A stretch of 64,000 bases of DNA from Escherichia marmotae. Its GTDB lineage: Bacteria; Pseudomonadota; Gammaproteobacteria; Enterobacterales; Enterobacteriaceae. The stretch is taken from contig NZ_CP025979.1 in the NCBI RefSeq assembly GCF_002900365.1, forward strand, positions 1,612,001 through 1,676,000, given 5' to 3'. Shown here in pieces: positions 29,607 to 37,625 of the stretch. The notes below the pieces were generated by a model, which saw only the letters and a list, made by a program, of their open reading frames with translations, did not search any database and was not told the DNA's origin. Numbering within the stretch: position 1 is the stretch's first letter; the number at the start of each line of letters is the position of its first letter. The position numbers and the translations under genes are program-made.

Positions 29607-30379
29607 TACTTAGTTGTAAATCCGTAACGTTTAAAGATTTCCGCTGCCTGCGGTCCCTTCAGATAATCGTAAAATGCTTTCACTGTCGCATTGTTATGCC
29701 CTTTCACGACAGCAACCGGATATTCCACTTTTTTATGCGAATCTTCCGGGAAGGTAGCAACCACTTTTACCCCTTTGCTGGCAACCGCGTCAGAACCGTA
29801 AACAATGCCCAGCGGTGCTTCATTGCGTTCAACCAGCGCCAGTGCCCCGCGAACATCTTCTGCCGGAGCCAGTTTCGGGGAGAGGGTATCCCATGCGCCC
29901 AGTTTTTGCAGAGCTTCTTTCGCATAAATGCCGGCCGGAACATGTTCCGGATCACCAACAGCCAGGCGACCGCCATTCAGTAAAGTGGTCCAGTTAGTTT
30001 TGCTATCGATGGTGAACTCTTTCTGCTCGCTGGTTTTCGGTGCTACAACGACCAGGCTATTGCCGAGCAATGTCTGACGCGTAGCGGTATCAATCCCTTT
30101 TTTATCAATTGCATAATCCATCCATTTCTGATCGGCAGAAATAAACAGATCCGCTGGTGCGCCAGCTTCAATCTGACGAGCTAAGGTAGAAGAAGAGGCA
30201 AAAGAAGAAACGACATCCACGCCCTTCTCTTTTTTATACTGTGTGGCGATATCCTGCATCGCATTGGTCAGTGATGCTGCAGCAAAAACCGTGATTTTCC
30301 CTTCATCCGCCAACGCGTTGCCAGCAACGGTGAAAGAGAGCGCCGCCCCGGCAAACAGGTTTAACCATTTACGAGCCAT
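29606..30379 (-). CDS. modA: Periplasmic molybdate-binding protein
   Basis: The 257-residue protein has a cleavable signal peptide ending at NALA before DEGKITVF. The ligand-site motifs FAAASLTNAMQDIA and FASSSTLARQIEAGAPADLF bind molybdate or tungstate. First gene of modABC; GGGG lies upstream of the ATG. The promoter with its ModE operator is intact, but the region beyond about 135 bp upstream has been displaced by IS1414 and a group II intron. Confidence 0.98.
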   Translation of the reverse strand: MARKWLNLFAGAALSFTVAGNALADEGKITVFAAASLTNAMQDIATQYKKEKGVDVVSSFASSSTLARQIEAGAPADLFISADQKWMDYAIDKKGIDTATRQTLLGNSLVVVAPKTSEQKEFTIDSKTNWTTLLNGGRLAVGDPEHVPAGIYAKEALQKLGAWDTLSPKLAPAEDVRGALALVERNEAPLGIVYGSDAVASKGVKVVATFPEDSHKKVEYPVAVVKGHNNATVKAFYDYLKGPQAAEIFKRYGFTTK

Positions 30380-30398
30380 TTGTAACCCCTTTATTTAA

Positions 30399-30422
30399 CG
30401 TTATGTAGGCGTCAATATAACG
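30399..30422 (-). promoter_or_regulatory. ModE operator of modABC
   Basis: A 24-bp palindrome with ends CGTTATGTA and AATATAACG lies 20 bp before the modA start codon. It matches the known E. coli mod operator, where ModE-molybdate represses modABC. The insertion boundary (30515) is more than 90 bp further upstream, so the operator is undisturbed. Confidence 0.9.
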
Positions 30423-30514
30423 GCAAGTTCAGAATTTTCCCAGCAGTTATTGTTAACCTTTGAGAGGTAGTTAGAAAAAATATCGGCAGGAAAAGCAGGA
30501 AGTTGAGGAAATCG

Positions 30515-30522
30515 GGATAGGA
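30515..30522 (+). repeat. Target-site duplication, left copy (GGATAGGA)
   Basis: This 8-bp direct repeat immediately precedes the left inverted repeat of the IS; the identical right copy is at 31838-31845. Eight to nine bp is the usual duplication for the IS256 family. Confidence 0.92.
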
Positions 30523-30594
30523 GAGCCTGTACATAGATTTGTGTAATTGCCTGATTTTGATATGTTCAATCCAGCATCAAATGAAGGTTAATTT

Positions 30595-31803
30595 ATGGAC
30601 GAAAAACAGTTACAGGCTCTGGCTAACGAACTGGCCAAAAACCTCAAAACCCCTGAAGACCTCAGTCAGTTTGATCGGCTGCTGAAAAAGCTCAGCGTTG
30701 AAGCCGCTCTCAATGCAGAGATGACACACCATCCTGGGTATGAGAAAAATCAGTCCAGACCAGGAGCTAACTCCCGCAACGGTTTTTCCACAAAGACCGT
30801 TATCACAGGCGACGGTCCACTGGAACTGCGTACTCCGCGCGATCGTGACGGTACCTTCGAACCACAACTGGTAAAGAAAAATCAGACCCGTATTACCGGG
30901 ATGGATAACCAGATCCTCTCGTTGTATGCCAAAGGGATGACCACCCGTGAGATAGCTGCTGCGTTCAAAGAACTGTATGACGCAGATGTTTCACCGGCAC
31001 TGATATCAAAGGTTACCGATGCCGTGATGGAGCAGGTTGTAGAATGGCAAAACCGACCACTGGATGCTGTTTACCCCATTGTTTATCTTGACTGTATCGT
31101 CCTGAAAGTTCGGCAGGACAGTCGCGTCATCAACAAATCGGTGTTCCTGGCACTGGGCATCAATATCGAAGGTCAGAAAGAACTGCTGGGTATGTGGCTG
31201 GCCGAAAATGAAGGGGCGAAGTTCTGGCTCAATGTGCTGACTGAACTGAAAAACCGCGGTCTGAACGATATCCTCATCGCCTGTGTGGATGGCCTGAAAG
31301 GCTTCCCGGATGCCATCAACACAGTATATCCGAAGGCCCGCATCCAGTTATGCATCGTGCATATGGTGCGCAACAGCCTGCGCTTCGTGTCATGGAAGGA
31401 CTACAAAGCCGTCACTCGCGACCTGAAAGCGATTTATCAGGCTCCCACGGAAGAGGCAGGCCAGCAGGCACTGGAAGCGTTCGCTGCGGCCTGGGACTGT
31501 CGCTATCCTCAGATAAGCCGAAGCTGGCAGGCTAACTGGCCGAATCTTGCCACGTTCTTCGCTTATCCAACGGACATCCGCAAAGTGATCTATACGACGA
31601 ATGCCATCGAGTCGCTAAACAGCGTGATCCGCCATGCGCTCAAAAAGCGTAAAGTGTTCCCGACAGACGACTCGGTGAAAAAAGTGGTGTGGCTGGCAAT
31701 CCAGTCTGCGTCCCAGAAATGGACGATGCCGTTGAAGGACTGGCGAATGGCAATGAGCCGCTTTATTATCGAGTTCGGTGACCGCCTGGACGGTCACTTC
31801 TGA
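30595..31803 (+). CDS. tnpA: IS256-family transposase (IS1414 TnpA)
   Basis: The 402-residue mutator-type transposase has the predicted DDE triad D166 (YLDCIVLKVR), D232 (CVDGLKGFPDA) and E339 (TTNAIESLNSVIR). It also has the family CIVHMVRNS helix near residue 253 and an N-terminal DNA-binding part with GMTTREIAAAF. The frame is uninterrupted. Codons for about residues 239-277 also encode AstA in the +1 frame, so the two genes constrain one another. Confidence 0.96.
   Translation: MDEKQLQALANELAKNLKTPEDLSQFDRLLKKLSVEAALNAEMTHHPGYEKNQSRPGANSRNGFSTKTVITGDGPLELRTPRDRDGTFEPQLVKKNQTRITGMDNQILSLYAKGMTTREIAAAFKELYDADVSPALISKVTDAVMEQVVEWQNRPLDAVYPIVYLDCIVLKVRQDSRVINKSVFLALGINIEGQKELLGMWLAENEGAKFWLNVLTELKNRGLNDILIACVDGLKGFPDAINTVYPKARIQLCIVHMVRNSLRFVSWKDYKAVTRDLKAIYQAPTEEAGQQALEAFAAAWDCRYPQISRSWQANWPNLATFFAYPTDIRKVIYTTNAIESLNSVIRHALKKRKVFPTDDSVKKVVWLAIQSASQKWTMPLKDWRMAMSRFIIEFGDRLDGHF
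31310..31426 (+). CDS. astA: EAST1 heat-stable enterotoxin, nested in the transposase gene
   Basis: A 38-codon frame starts at ATG 31310 and stops at TGA 31424-31426, in the +1 frame relative to tnpA. The peptide begins MPSTQYIRRPASSYASC and ends GRTTKPSLAT, with four cysteines at positions 17, 20, 24 and 27 (CIWCATACASC) that form the disulfides of EAST1. Residue 21 is Ala; Thr is recalled for the first described EAEC form. EAST1 is a guanylin/STa-like peptide found in enteroaggregative and other diarrhoeagenic E. coli. No dedicated promoter or clear Shine-Dalgarno was identified, so expression is not established here. Confidence 0.95.
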   Translation: MPSTQYIRRPASSYASCIWCATACASCHGRTTKPSLAT

Positions 31804-31837
31804 GAAAAGGCATTTACACAGAATCTTAAACAGGCTC

Positions 31838-31845
31838 GGATAGGA
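31838..31845 (+). repeat. Target-site duplication, right copy (GGATAGGA)
   Basis: This is the second copy of the 8-bp repeat found at 30515-30522. It overlaps the last six bases of the group II intron as I place it. Confidence 0.92.
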
Positions 31846-31875
31846 GCTGATCTCACGATCAGCTTCCTCCCACAC

Positions 31876-31907
31876 CACCGTACGTACGGGGCCGTATACG
31901 GCGGTTC
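31876..31907 (-). ncRNA. Group II intron domain V hairpin
   Basis: The minus strand folds into an 8-bp lower stem, a 2-nt bulge on the 3' side, a 4-bp upper stem and a 4-base loop GCCC, preceded by GAA. This is the catalytic core shape of group II introns, located just downstream of the maturase stop. The loop is not a GNRA tetraloop. Confidence 0.7.
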
Positions 31908-31929
31908 GGTTATGTTGATCGTCGCCTGC

Positions 31930-33282
31930 CTATACTTCTGGCAGGCCCAGTCTGGAGAACAGCTTATTGGGGAGTGCTATATTCAGTGCCGGACTACAGC
32001 TTATCCGCCACTCTTTATGGCAGCTTCCTGCTGTTTGCGCCGCAAGGTCCTTGCTTACGCCTCGACTGCGCAACTCCCTGAAGCGGTTGCGGCCCGTTTT
32101 CCACTGTTTCCAGAGTATGCTTCGCAGCCTGCGCCTTATCCATCCGTTCAGCTCTCGCATCAGCGATGGCCTCTGGTTCAGCCCGTAGTAACTTTTCCAG
32201 CCCGTCAGATATCGTCTTAGCGGCTGAGTTAGCTGTTCAAGGCTTCTCCCTGTGTTGCGTCCGGTCAGTGCTCTTATCCGCATTTTGAACCGTTTTATCG
32301 ACTCCGGCGATACCACGCACCATACCTTCCGCCCCCTTATGAAGCTGTATCCAAGGAACTTGCGCGTTTCAGGGCGTGCTACAGCACTCTTCTTCGCGTT
32401 GACCTTCAGCTTCAGTTTATGGCTCAGCCAGTGCGTCAACCCCGCCATGATCCGGTTGCCTGCCCGTTCGCTTTTCACGTAGACATTACAGTCGTCTGCG
32501 TACCGCACGAACTTCAGACCACGTTTCTCCAGTTCCTTGTCGAGGTCGTCAAGCAGCAGGTTCGATAGCAGCGGCGACAGTGGGCCGCCCTGCGGCGTTC
32601 CTTCTGTCACCGGCCTTACCAGACCTGCGTCCATCACCCCTGCATTCAGGAACCTGCGGATAAGTGACAACACCCGTTTATCCGATACTCGTTTCTCTAT
32701 CCGGCTCATCAGCACATCGTGATTTACCCGGTCGAAGAACTTCTCCAGATCGAGGTCGACCACCCAGTGATACCCGGCCCCGATATGTTCCCGGGCTTGT
32801 ATCACTGCCTGGTGGGCCGAACGACCGGGACGGAACCCGTAGCTGTTGTCGCTGAACGAGCTATCCCACTGTGCCTGCAATACCTGCATCATCGCCTGCT
32901 GGATGAAGCGATCCACCACCGTCGGGATGCCCAGCAGACGTTCGCCGCCGCCGGGCTTCGGTATGGACACTCTTCTCACAGGAGATGGGCGGTATCTGCC
33001 GGACAGCAGTTGCGCTTTCAGCTCTGGCCAGTGGTGCCTCAGGTAGTCCGGCAGTTCGCTTACGCGCATACCATCGACTCCCGCTGCACCTTTGTTGGCT
33101 TTAACTCTTTTCAGGGCTTGCCTGAGATTGACTGGTTCACAAATGGCTTCCATCAGCCACACTGTTGACGACGGACTTTCTCTGTTCGTCGGTGCCTGCA
33201 CGGTTTCAGCCCCCGGAAGGGCGGCGTTCGGGGCTTCACCCCGTTCCCCGGCCTCAGGGTCGCGATGCGTTTTCTGCTGCAT
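31930..33282 (-). CDS. ltrA: Group II intron reverse transcriptase/maturase
   Basis: The 450-residue protein has RT blocks in order: GERLLGIPTVVDRFIQQAM (about 113-131), DNSYGFRPGRSAHQAV, VVDLDLEKFFDRVNHD (about 174-189), GTPQGGPLSPLLSNLLL (about 228-244), the active site YADD at 261-264 and FLGYSF. A maturase (X) domain with RRYLTGWKSYYG follows. No C-terminal HNH endonuclease domain is seen. It promotes splicing and retrotransposition of its host intron. The frame is intact; it uses an ATG at 33280-33282 about 415 nt into the intron. Confidence 0.95.
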   Translation of the reverse strand: MQQKTHRDPEAGERGEAPNAALPGAETVQAPTNRESPSSTVWLMEAICEPVNLRQALKRVKANKGAAGVDGMRVSELPDYLRHHWPELKAQLLSGRYRPSPVRRVSIPKPGGGERLLGIPTVVDRFIQQAMMQVLQAQWDSSFSDNSYGFRPGRSAHQAVIQAREHIGAGYHWVVDLDLEKFFDRVNHDVLMSRIEKRVSDKRVLSLIRRFLNAGVMDAGLVRPVTEGTPQGGPLSPLLSNLLLDDLDKELEKRGLKFVRYADDCNVYVKSERAGNRIMAGLTHWLSHKLKLKVNAKKSAVARPETRKFLGYSFIRGRKVWCVVSPESIKRFKMRIRALTGRNTGRSLEQLTQPLRRYLTGWKSYYGLNQRPSLMRELNGWIRRRLRSILWKQWKTGRNRFRELRSRGVSKDLAAQTAGSCHKEWRISCSPALNIALPNKLFSRLGLPEV

Positions 33283-33703
33283 GACCGTTCAGAACCTCCG
33301 TTGATACTCGTCACTCATTACCGTTCGGGCCTTCGGGTGTCATGCCCTACTATGCCCTCTGCTGACTCCTGTCCGCCGGTCAGCGCCCCTTACGGTACGC
33401 TCAGTTCTGGATACAGAACGACGGACAGGCCTCCCGGGGTAAGTTCAGCCGCCTTCACCACACACCTGTCCGATTTACCACCCCGGTTCTTGATGGTTAT
33501 GGCCTTCGCAATTCTTTGCTTGCTCCGCCAACCGGGTAGGCCTCGTATCGGATTTCTGTTCGTCAGGTCATGGATTTGCTTCACGCTTCCTTCAGACCCC
33601 GCCTCACGACGACGCCCTTGCGCTTCGCTAGTCCTTCGCCACCATCAGGCTGGACAGGGGACTTTCACCCCCGAGCTGCTGAACATGCCCGGCACACAAA
33701 GAA

Positions 33704-33725
33704 AATGCCCGACCGAGCGGGCATT
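33704..33725 (-). terminator. acrZ terminator, the insertion target of the group II intron
   Basis: AATGCCCG and CGGGCATT form a perfect 8-bp stem with a 6-base loop. On the minus strand it is followed by TTCTTT and then directly by the intron 5' end GTGTG. It lies 8 bp after the acrZ stop. Confidence 0.88.
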
Positions 33726-33732
33726 CATGGAA

Positions 33733-34008
<276 letters not shown>

Positions 34009-34010
34009 TT

Positions 34011-34799
34011 ATGCAGGCCGAAATCCTTCTCACTCTTAAGCTTCAACAAAAGCTCTTTGCCGACCCACGCCGCATTTCGCTACTAAAGCACATCGCGCTT
34101 TCCGGTTCCATCAGCCAGGGGGCAAAAGATGCCGGTATCAGCTATAAAAGCGCCTGGGATGCCATTAACGAGATGAATCAGTTAAGTGAGCATACGCTGG
34201 TTGAGCGTGCAACGGGTGGAAAAGGCGGCGGCGGTGCGGTACTGACCCGCTATGGTCAGCGGCTGATTCAGCTTTACGATCTTCTCGCCCAGATCCAGCA
34301 AAAAGCCTTTGATGTGTTAAGTGACGATGACGCCCTGCCGCTGAACAGCCTGCTGGCAGCTATCTCACGTTTCTCACTGCAAACCAGCGCCCGTAACCAA
34401 TGGTTCGGCACCATCACCGCACGCGATCATGATGACGTTCAACAGCATGTTGATGTCTTACTGGCCGACGGCAAAACACGGTTAAAAGTCGCAATTACCG
34501 CGCAAAGTGGCGCGCGTCTGGGGCTGGATGAAGGCAAAGAAGTGTTGATTCTGCTGAAAGCGCCGTGGGTGAACATTACCCAGGATGACACGGTGGCCCA
34601 GGGTGCCGACAACCAATTACCGGGTATTATTAGTCATATTGAGCGCGGCGCGGAACAGTGCGAAGTATTAATGGCGTTACCAGACGGGCAAACCCTGTGC
34701 GCCACGGTGCCGGTAAATGAAGCCGCATCTTTTAAGCAAGGGCAAAATGTCACGGCTTACTTTAACGCCGACAGTGTGATTATCGCCACGCTGTGTTAA
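34011..34799 (+). CDS. modE: Molybdate-responsive transcriptional regulator ModE
   Basis: The 262-residue protein has an N-terminal LysR-like winged helix (KHIALSGSISQGAKDAGISYKSAWDAINEMN) and two MOP domains (SARNQWFGTITARD and later repeats) that bind molybdate as a dimer. It represses modABC and activates moa and molybdoenzyme operons. Divergent from acrZ and upstream of modF. Confidence 0.98.
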   Translation: MQAEILLTLKLQQKLFADPRRISLLKHIALSGSISQGAKDAGISYKSAWDAINEMNQLSEHTLVERATGGKGGGGAVLTRYGQRLIQLYDLLAQIQQKAFDVLSDDDALPLNSLLAAISRFSLQTSARNQWFGTITARDHDDVQQHVDVLLADGKTRLKVAITAQSGARLGLDEGKEVLILLKAPWVNITQDDTVAQGADNQLPGIISHIERGAEQCEVLMALPDGQTLCATVPVNEAASFKQGQNVTAYFNADSVIIATLC

Positions 34800-34866
34800 G
34801 CGTGTTGACAATTTGTTATGAAACACGTATCCCTGTCAGTAATCGCTGCACAAAATGGGATACAAA

Positions 34867-36339
34867 ATGTCATCGTTGCAAATTTTGCAAGGCACGTTTC
34901 GTCTTAGCGACACAAAAACGCTGCAATTGCATCAGCTAAATTTAAACGCGGGTGATAGTTGGGCGTTTGTCGGTTCTAACGGTAGCGGGAAGTCGGCGCT
35001 GGCTCGCGCGCTGGCAGGTGAACTTCCGCTATTGAAAGGCGAACGGCAAAGCCAGTTTTCCCACATCACTCGTCTCTCCTTCGAGCAATTGCAAAAGCTC
35101 GTCAGCGATGAATGGCTGCGTAATAACACCGATATGCTCAGCCCTGGCGAAGATGACACCGGGCGCACCACGGCAGAGATCATTCAGGATGAAGTTAAGG
35201 ATACTCAGCGTTGCGCTCAACTGGCGCAACAGTTCAGCATTACCGCTCTCCTCGACCGACGTTTTAAATATCTTTCTACTGGCGAAACGCGCAAAACCCT
35301 TTTGTGTCAGGCGCTGATGTCGGAGCCTGACTTGCTGATTTTAGATGAACCGTTCGATGGTCTTGATGTTGCCTCACGTCAGCAACTGGCAGAACTACTC
35401 GCTTCGTTACATCAGTCAGGGATTACTCTGGTATTGGTACTCAATCGCTTCGATGAGATCCCGGAATTTGTCCAGTTTGCCGGTGTGCTGGCGGATTGCA
35501 CATTAACGGAAACTGGCGCTAAAGAGGAACTGCTCCGGCAGGCTCTCGTCGCCCAACTGGCACACAGTGAGCGGCTTGATGGCGTGCATCTACCAGAGCC
35601 GGATGAGCCTTCAGCACGTCACACCTTACCCGCCAGCGAACCACGAATTGTACTAAGCAACGGCGTGGTTTCTTATAACGATCGCCCTATTCTTAACAAC
35701 CTTAGCTGGCAGGTGAATCCTGGCGAACACTGGCAAATTGTCGGGCCAAATGGCGCGGGAAAATCGACGTTATTAAGCCTGATTACTGGCGATCATCCGC
35801 AAGGTTACAGCAACGATTTGACGCTTTTCGGACGGCGTCGCGGCAGCGGTGAAACCATCTGGGATATCAAAAAACATATCGGTTACGTCAGCAGTAGTTT
35901 GCATCTGGATTACCGCGTCAGTACTACCGTGCGCAACGTGATCCTTTCTGGTTATTTTGATTCCATTGGCATTTATCAGGCCGTTTCAGATCGCCAGAAA
36001 AAACTGGTGCAACAGTGGCTGGATATTCTCGGCATTGATAAACGCACCGCTGACGCGCCCTTCCATAGTCTTTCCTGGGGACAGCAGCGTCTGGCGTTAA
36101 TCGTGCGGGCGTTGGTGAAGCATCCTACATTGCTTATTCTCGATGAACCTTTACAAGGGCTTGACCCGCTGAATCGCCAGCTTATCCGCCGTTTTGTGGA
36201 TATACTGATTAGCGAAGGTGAAACGCAGTTGTTGTTTGTTTCGCACCACGCTGAAGATGCACCAGCCTGTATTACCCATCGGCTGGAGTTCGTGCCGGAT
36301 GGCAACCTCTATCGCTATGCGCTGACAAAAATAAGCTAA
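34867..36339 (+). CDS. modF: Tandem ABC ATPase ModF
   Basis: The 490-residue cytoplasmic protein has two ABC domains: Walker A GSNGSGKS with LSTGETRK and LLILDEPFDGLD in the first half, and GPNGAGKS with LSWGQQRL and LLILDEPLQGLD in the second. No membrane partner is encoded nearby. It resembles ModC/PhrA-type ATPases; its role in molybdenum metabolism is inferred from the modEF operon. The start at 34867 (MSSLQILQG) is chosen by family length over an ATG four codons earlier. Confidence 0.95.
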   Translation: MSSLQILQGTFRLSDTKTLQLHQLNLNAGDSWAFVGSNGSGKSALARALAGELPLLKGERQSQFSHITRLSFEQLQKLVSDEWLRNNTDMLSPGEDDTGRTTAEIIQDEVKDTQRCAQLAQQFSITALLDRRFKYLSTGETRKTLLCQALMSEPDLLILDEPFDGLDVASRQQLAELLASLHQSGITLVLVLNRFDEIPEFVQFAGVLADCTLTETGAKEELLRQALVAQLAHSERLDGVHLPEPDEPSARHTLPASEPRIVLSNGVVSYNDRPILNNLSWQVNPGEHWQIVGPNGAGKSTLLSLITGDHPQGYSNDLTLFGRRRGSGETIWDIKKHIGYVSSSLHLDYRVSTTVRNVILSGYFDSIGIYQAVSDRQKKLVQQWLDILGIDKRTADAPFHSLSWGQQRLALIVRALVKHPTLLILDEPLQGLDPLNRQLIRRFVDILISEGETQLLFVSHHAEDAPACITHRLEFVPDGNLYRYALTKIS

Positions 36340-36357
36340 GTCTGTAATGCTGACTGT

Positions 36358-36391
36358 GCCGGATGCGGCGTAAACGCCTAATCCGGCCTAC
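36358..36391 (+). repeat. REP element
   Basis: GCCGGATGCGGCGTAAACG followed by CCTAATCCGGCCTAC forms a typical REP palindrome 18 bp after modF, upstream of the gal promoter. Confidence 0.85.
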
Positions 36392-36505
36392 GGTTAGACA
36401 CATCCAGGCATGAAAACACCTCTTTTTTCAGATAAAAGACGCAATCATTCACCAACTCTCTGTTTTATAATCGCTTAATCGCACATAAAAGATGGCTAAA
36501 TTCTT

Positions 36506-36521
36506 GTGTAAACGATTCCAC
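36506..36521 (+). promoter_or_regulatory. gal external operator OE
   Basis: GTGTAAACGATTCCAC is the classical GalR/GalS operator of the E. coli gal operon, about 95 bp before the galE start. Confidence 0.95.
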
Positions 36522-36556
36522 TAATTTATTCCATGTCACACTTTTCGCATCTTTGT

Positions 36557-36568
36557 TATGCTATGGTT
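36557..36568 (+). promoter_or_regulatory. gal P2 and P1 -10 elements
   Basis: Overlapping hexamers TATGCTA (P2) and TATGGTT (P1) are offset by 5 bp, the well-known dual gal promoter. The CRP target (ATTCCATGTCACAC) lies just upstream at about 36525-36545. Confidence 0.9.
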
Positions 36569-36599
36569 ATTTCATACCATAAGCCTGATGGAGCGAATT

Positions 36600-37616
36600 A
36601 TGAGAGTTCTGGTTACCGGTGGTAGCGGTTACATTGGAAGTCATACCTGTGTGCAATTACTGCAAAACGGTCATGATGTCATCATTCTTGATAACCTCTG
36701 TAACAGTAAGCGCAGCGTACTGCCTGTTATCGAGCGTTTAGGCGGCAAACATCCGACATTTGTTGAAGGCGATATTCGCAACGAAGCGTTGATGACCGAG
36801 ATCCTGCACGATCACGCTATCGATACCGTGATCCACTTCGCCGGGCTGAAAGCCGTTGGCGAGTCGGTACAAAAACCGCTGGAATATTACGATAACAACG
36901 TCAATGGCACCCTGCGTCTGATTAGCGCCATGCGCGCCGCGAACGTCAAAAACTTTATCTTCAGCTCCTCCGCCACCGTCTATGGCGATCAACCCAAAAT
37001 TCCTTACGTTGAGAGCTTCCCGACCGGCACACCGCAAAGCCCTTACGGCAAAAGCAAGCTGATGGTGGAACAGATCCTTACCGACCTGCAAAAAGCCCAG
37101 CCGGACTGGAGCATTGCTCTGCTGCGCTACTTCAACCCGGTTGGTGCGCATCCGTCGGGCGATATGGGCGAAGATCCGCAAGGTATTCCGAATAACCTGA
37201 TGCCATATATCGCCCAGGTTGCTGTAGGCCGTCGCGACTCTCTGGCTATTTTTGGTAACGATTATCCGACCGAAGATGGCACTGGTGTTCGCGATTACAT
37301 CCACGTAATGGATCTGGCGGACGGTCACGTCGTGGCGATGGAAAAACTGGCGAACAAGCCAGGCGTACACATCTACAACCTCGGTGCAGGCGTAGGCAGC
37401 AGCGTGCTGGACGTGGTTAATGCCTTCAGTAAAGCCTGCGGCAAGCCGGTTAACTATCATTTTGCACCGCGCCGTGCGGGCGACCTCCCGGCCTACTGGG
37501 CGGATGCCAGCAAAGCCGACCGCGAACTGAACTGGCGCGTAACGCGCACACTCGATGAAATGGCGCAGGACACCTGGCACTGGCAGTCACGCCATCCACA
37601 GGGATATCCCGATTAA
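36600..37616 (+). CDS. galE: UDP-glucose 4-epimerase
   Basis: The 338-residue SDR enzyme interconverts UDP-galactose and UDP-glucose. It has the NAD motif TGGSGYIGSH at the N-terminus and the catalytic SPYGKSK (YxxxK), with Ser in FSSSATVYGD. The start at 36600 has GGAG 8 bp upstream; the in-frame extension to 36558 would cover the promoter. First gene of galETKM. The internal operator lies within codons 7-12. Confidence 0.98.
   Translation: MRVLVTGGSGYIGSHTCVQLLQNGHDVIILDNLCNSKRSVLPVIERLGGKHPTFVEGDIRNEALMTEILHDHAIDTVIHFAGLKAVGESVQKPLEYYDNNVNGTLRLISAMRAANVKNFIFSSSATVYGDQPKIPYVESFPTGTPQSPYGKSKLMVEQILTDLQKAQPDWSIALLRYFNPVGAHPSGDMGEDPQGIPNNLMPYIAQVAVGRRDSLAIFGNDYPTEDGTGVRDYIHVMDLADGHVVAMEKLANKPGVHIYNLGAGVGSSVLDVVNAFSKACGKPVNYHFAPRRAGDLPAYWADASKADRELNWRVTRTLDEMAQDTWHWQSRHPQGYPD
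36619..36634 (+). promoter_or_regulatory. gal internal operator OI
   Basis: GTGGTAGCGGTTACAT inside the start of galE is the second GalR operator; with OE, 113 bp apart, it allows the repression loop with HU. Confidence 0.93.
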
Positions 37617-37625
37617 GGAACGACC

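Larger units (their letters stand above)
30523..31837 (+). mobile_element. IS1414-type insertion sequence (IS256 family) carrying astA
   Basis: The element is 1315 bp, delimited by imperfect terminal inverted repeats: the left end reads GAGCCTGTACATAGA and the minus strand of the right end reads GAGCCTGTTTAAGAT, with 21 of 29 bases shared over the ends. An 8-bp duplication GGATAGGA flanks it. It contains one transposase gene and, within that, the EAST1 gene astA, the hallmark of IS1414. It is inserted at the 3' end of a group II intron between acrZ and modA. It appears complete and potentially mobile. Confidence 0.93.
31840..33697 (-). mobile_element. Group II intron with reverse transcriptase, inserted after the acrZ terminator
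   Basis: On the minus strand the element starts with GTGTGCCGGG (consensus GTGYG) at 33697, encodes a reverse transcriptase, and ends with a domain V-like hairpin (about 31876-31907: arms CCGCCGTA and TACGGTGG, inner stem TACG/CGTA, 2-base 3' bulge). A domain VI hairpin (GCTGATC-GTGA-GATCAGC) and terminal CTAT follow at 31840. The 5' exon is the acrZ terminator (CGGGCATTTTCTTT). Insertion just behind an intrinsic terminator is the habit of bacterial class C introns, but I cannot assign the class. About 1.86 kb; the boundaries are inferred from motifs. Confidence 0.82.
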
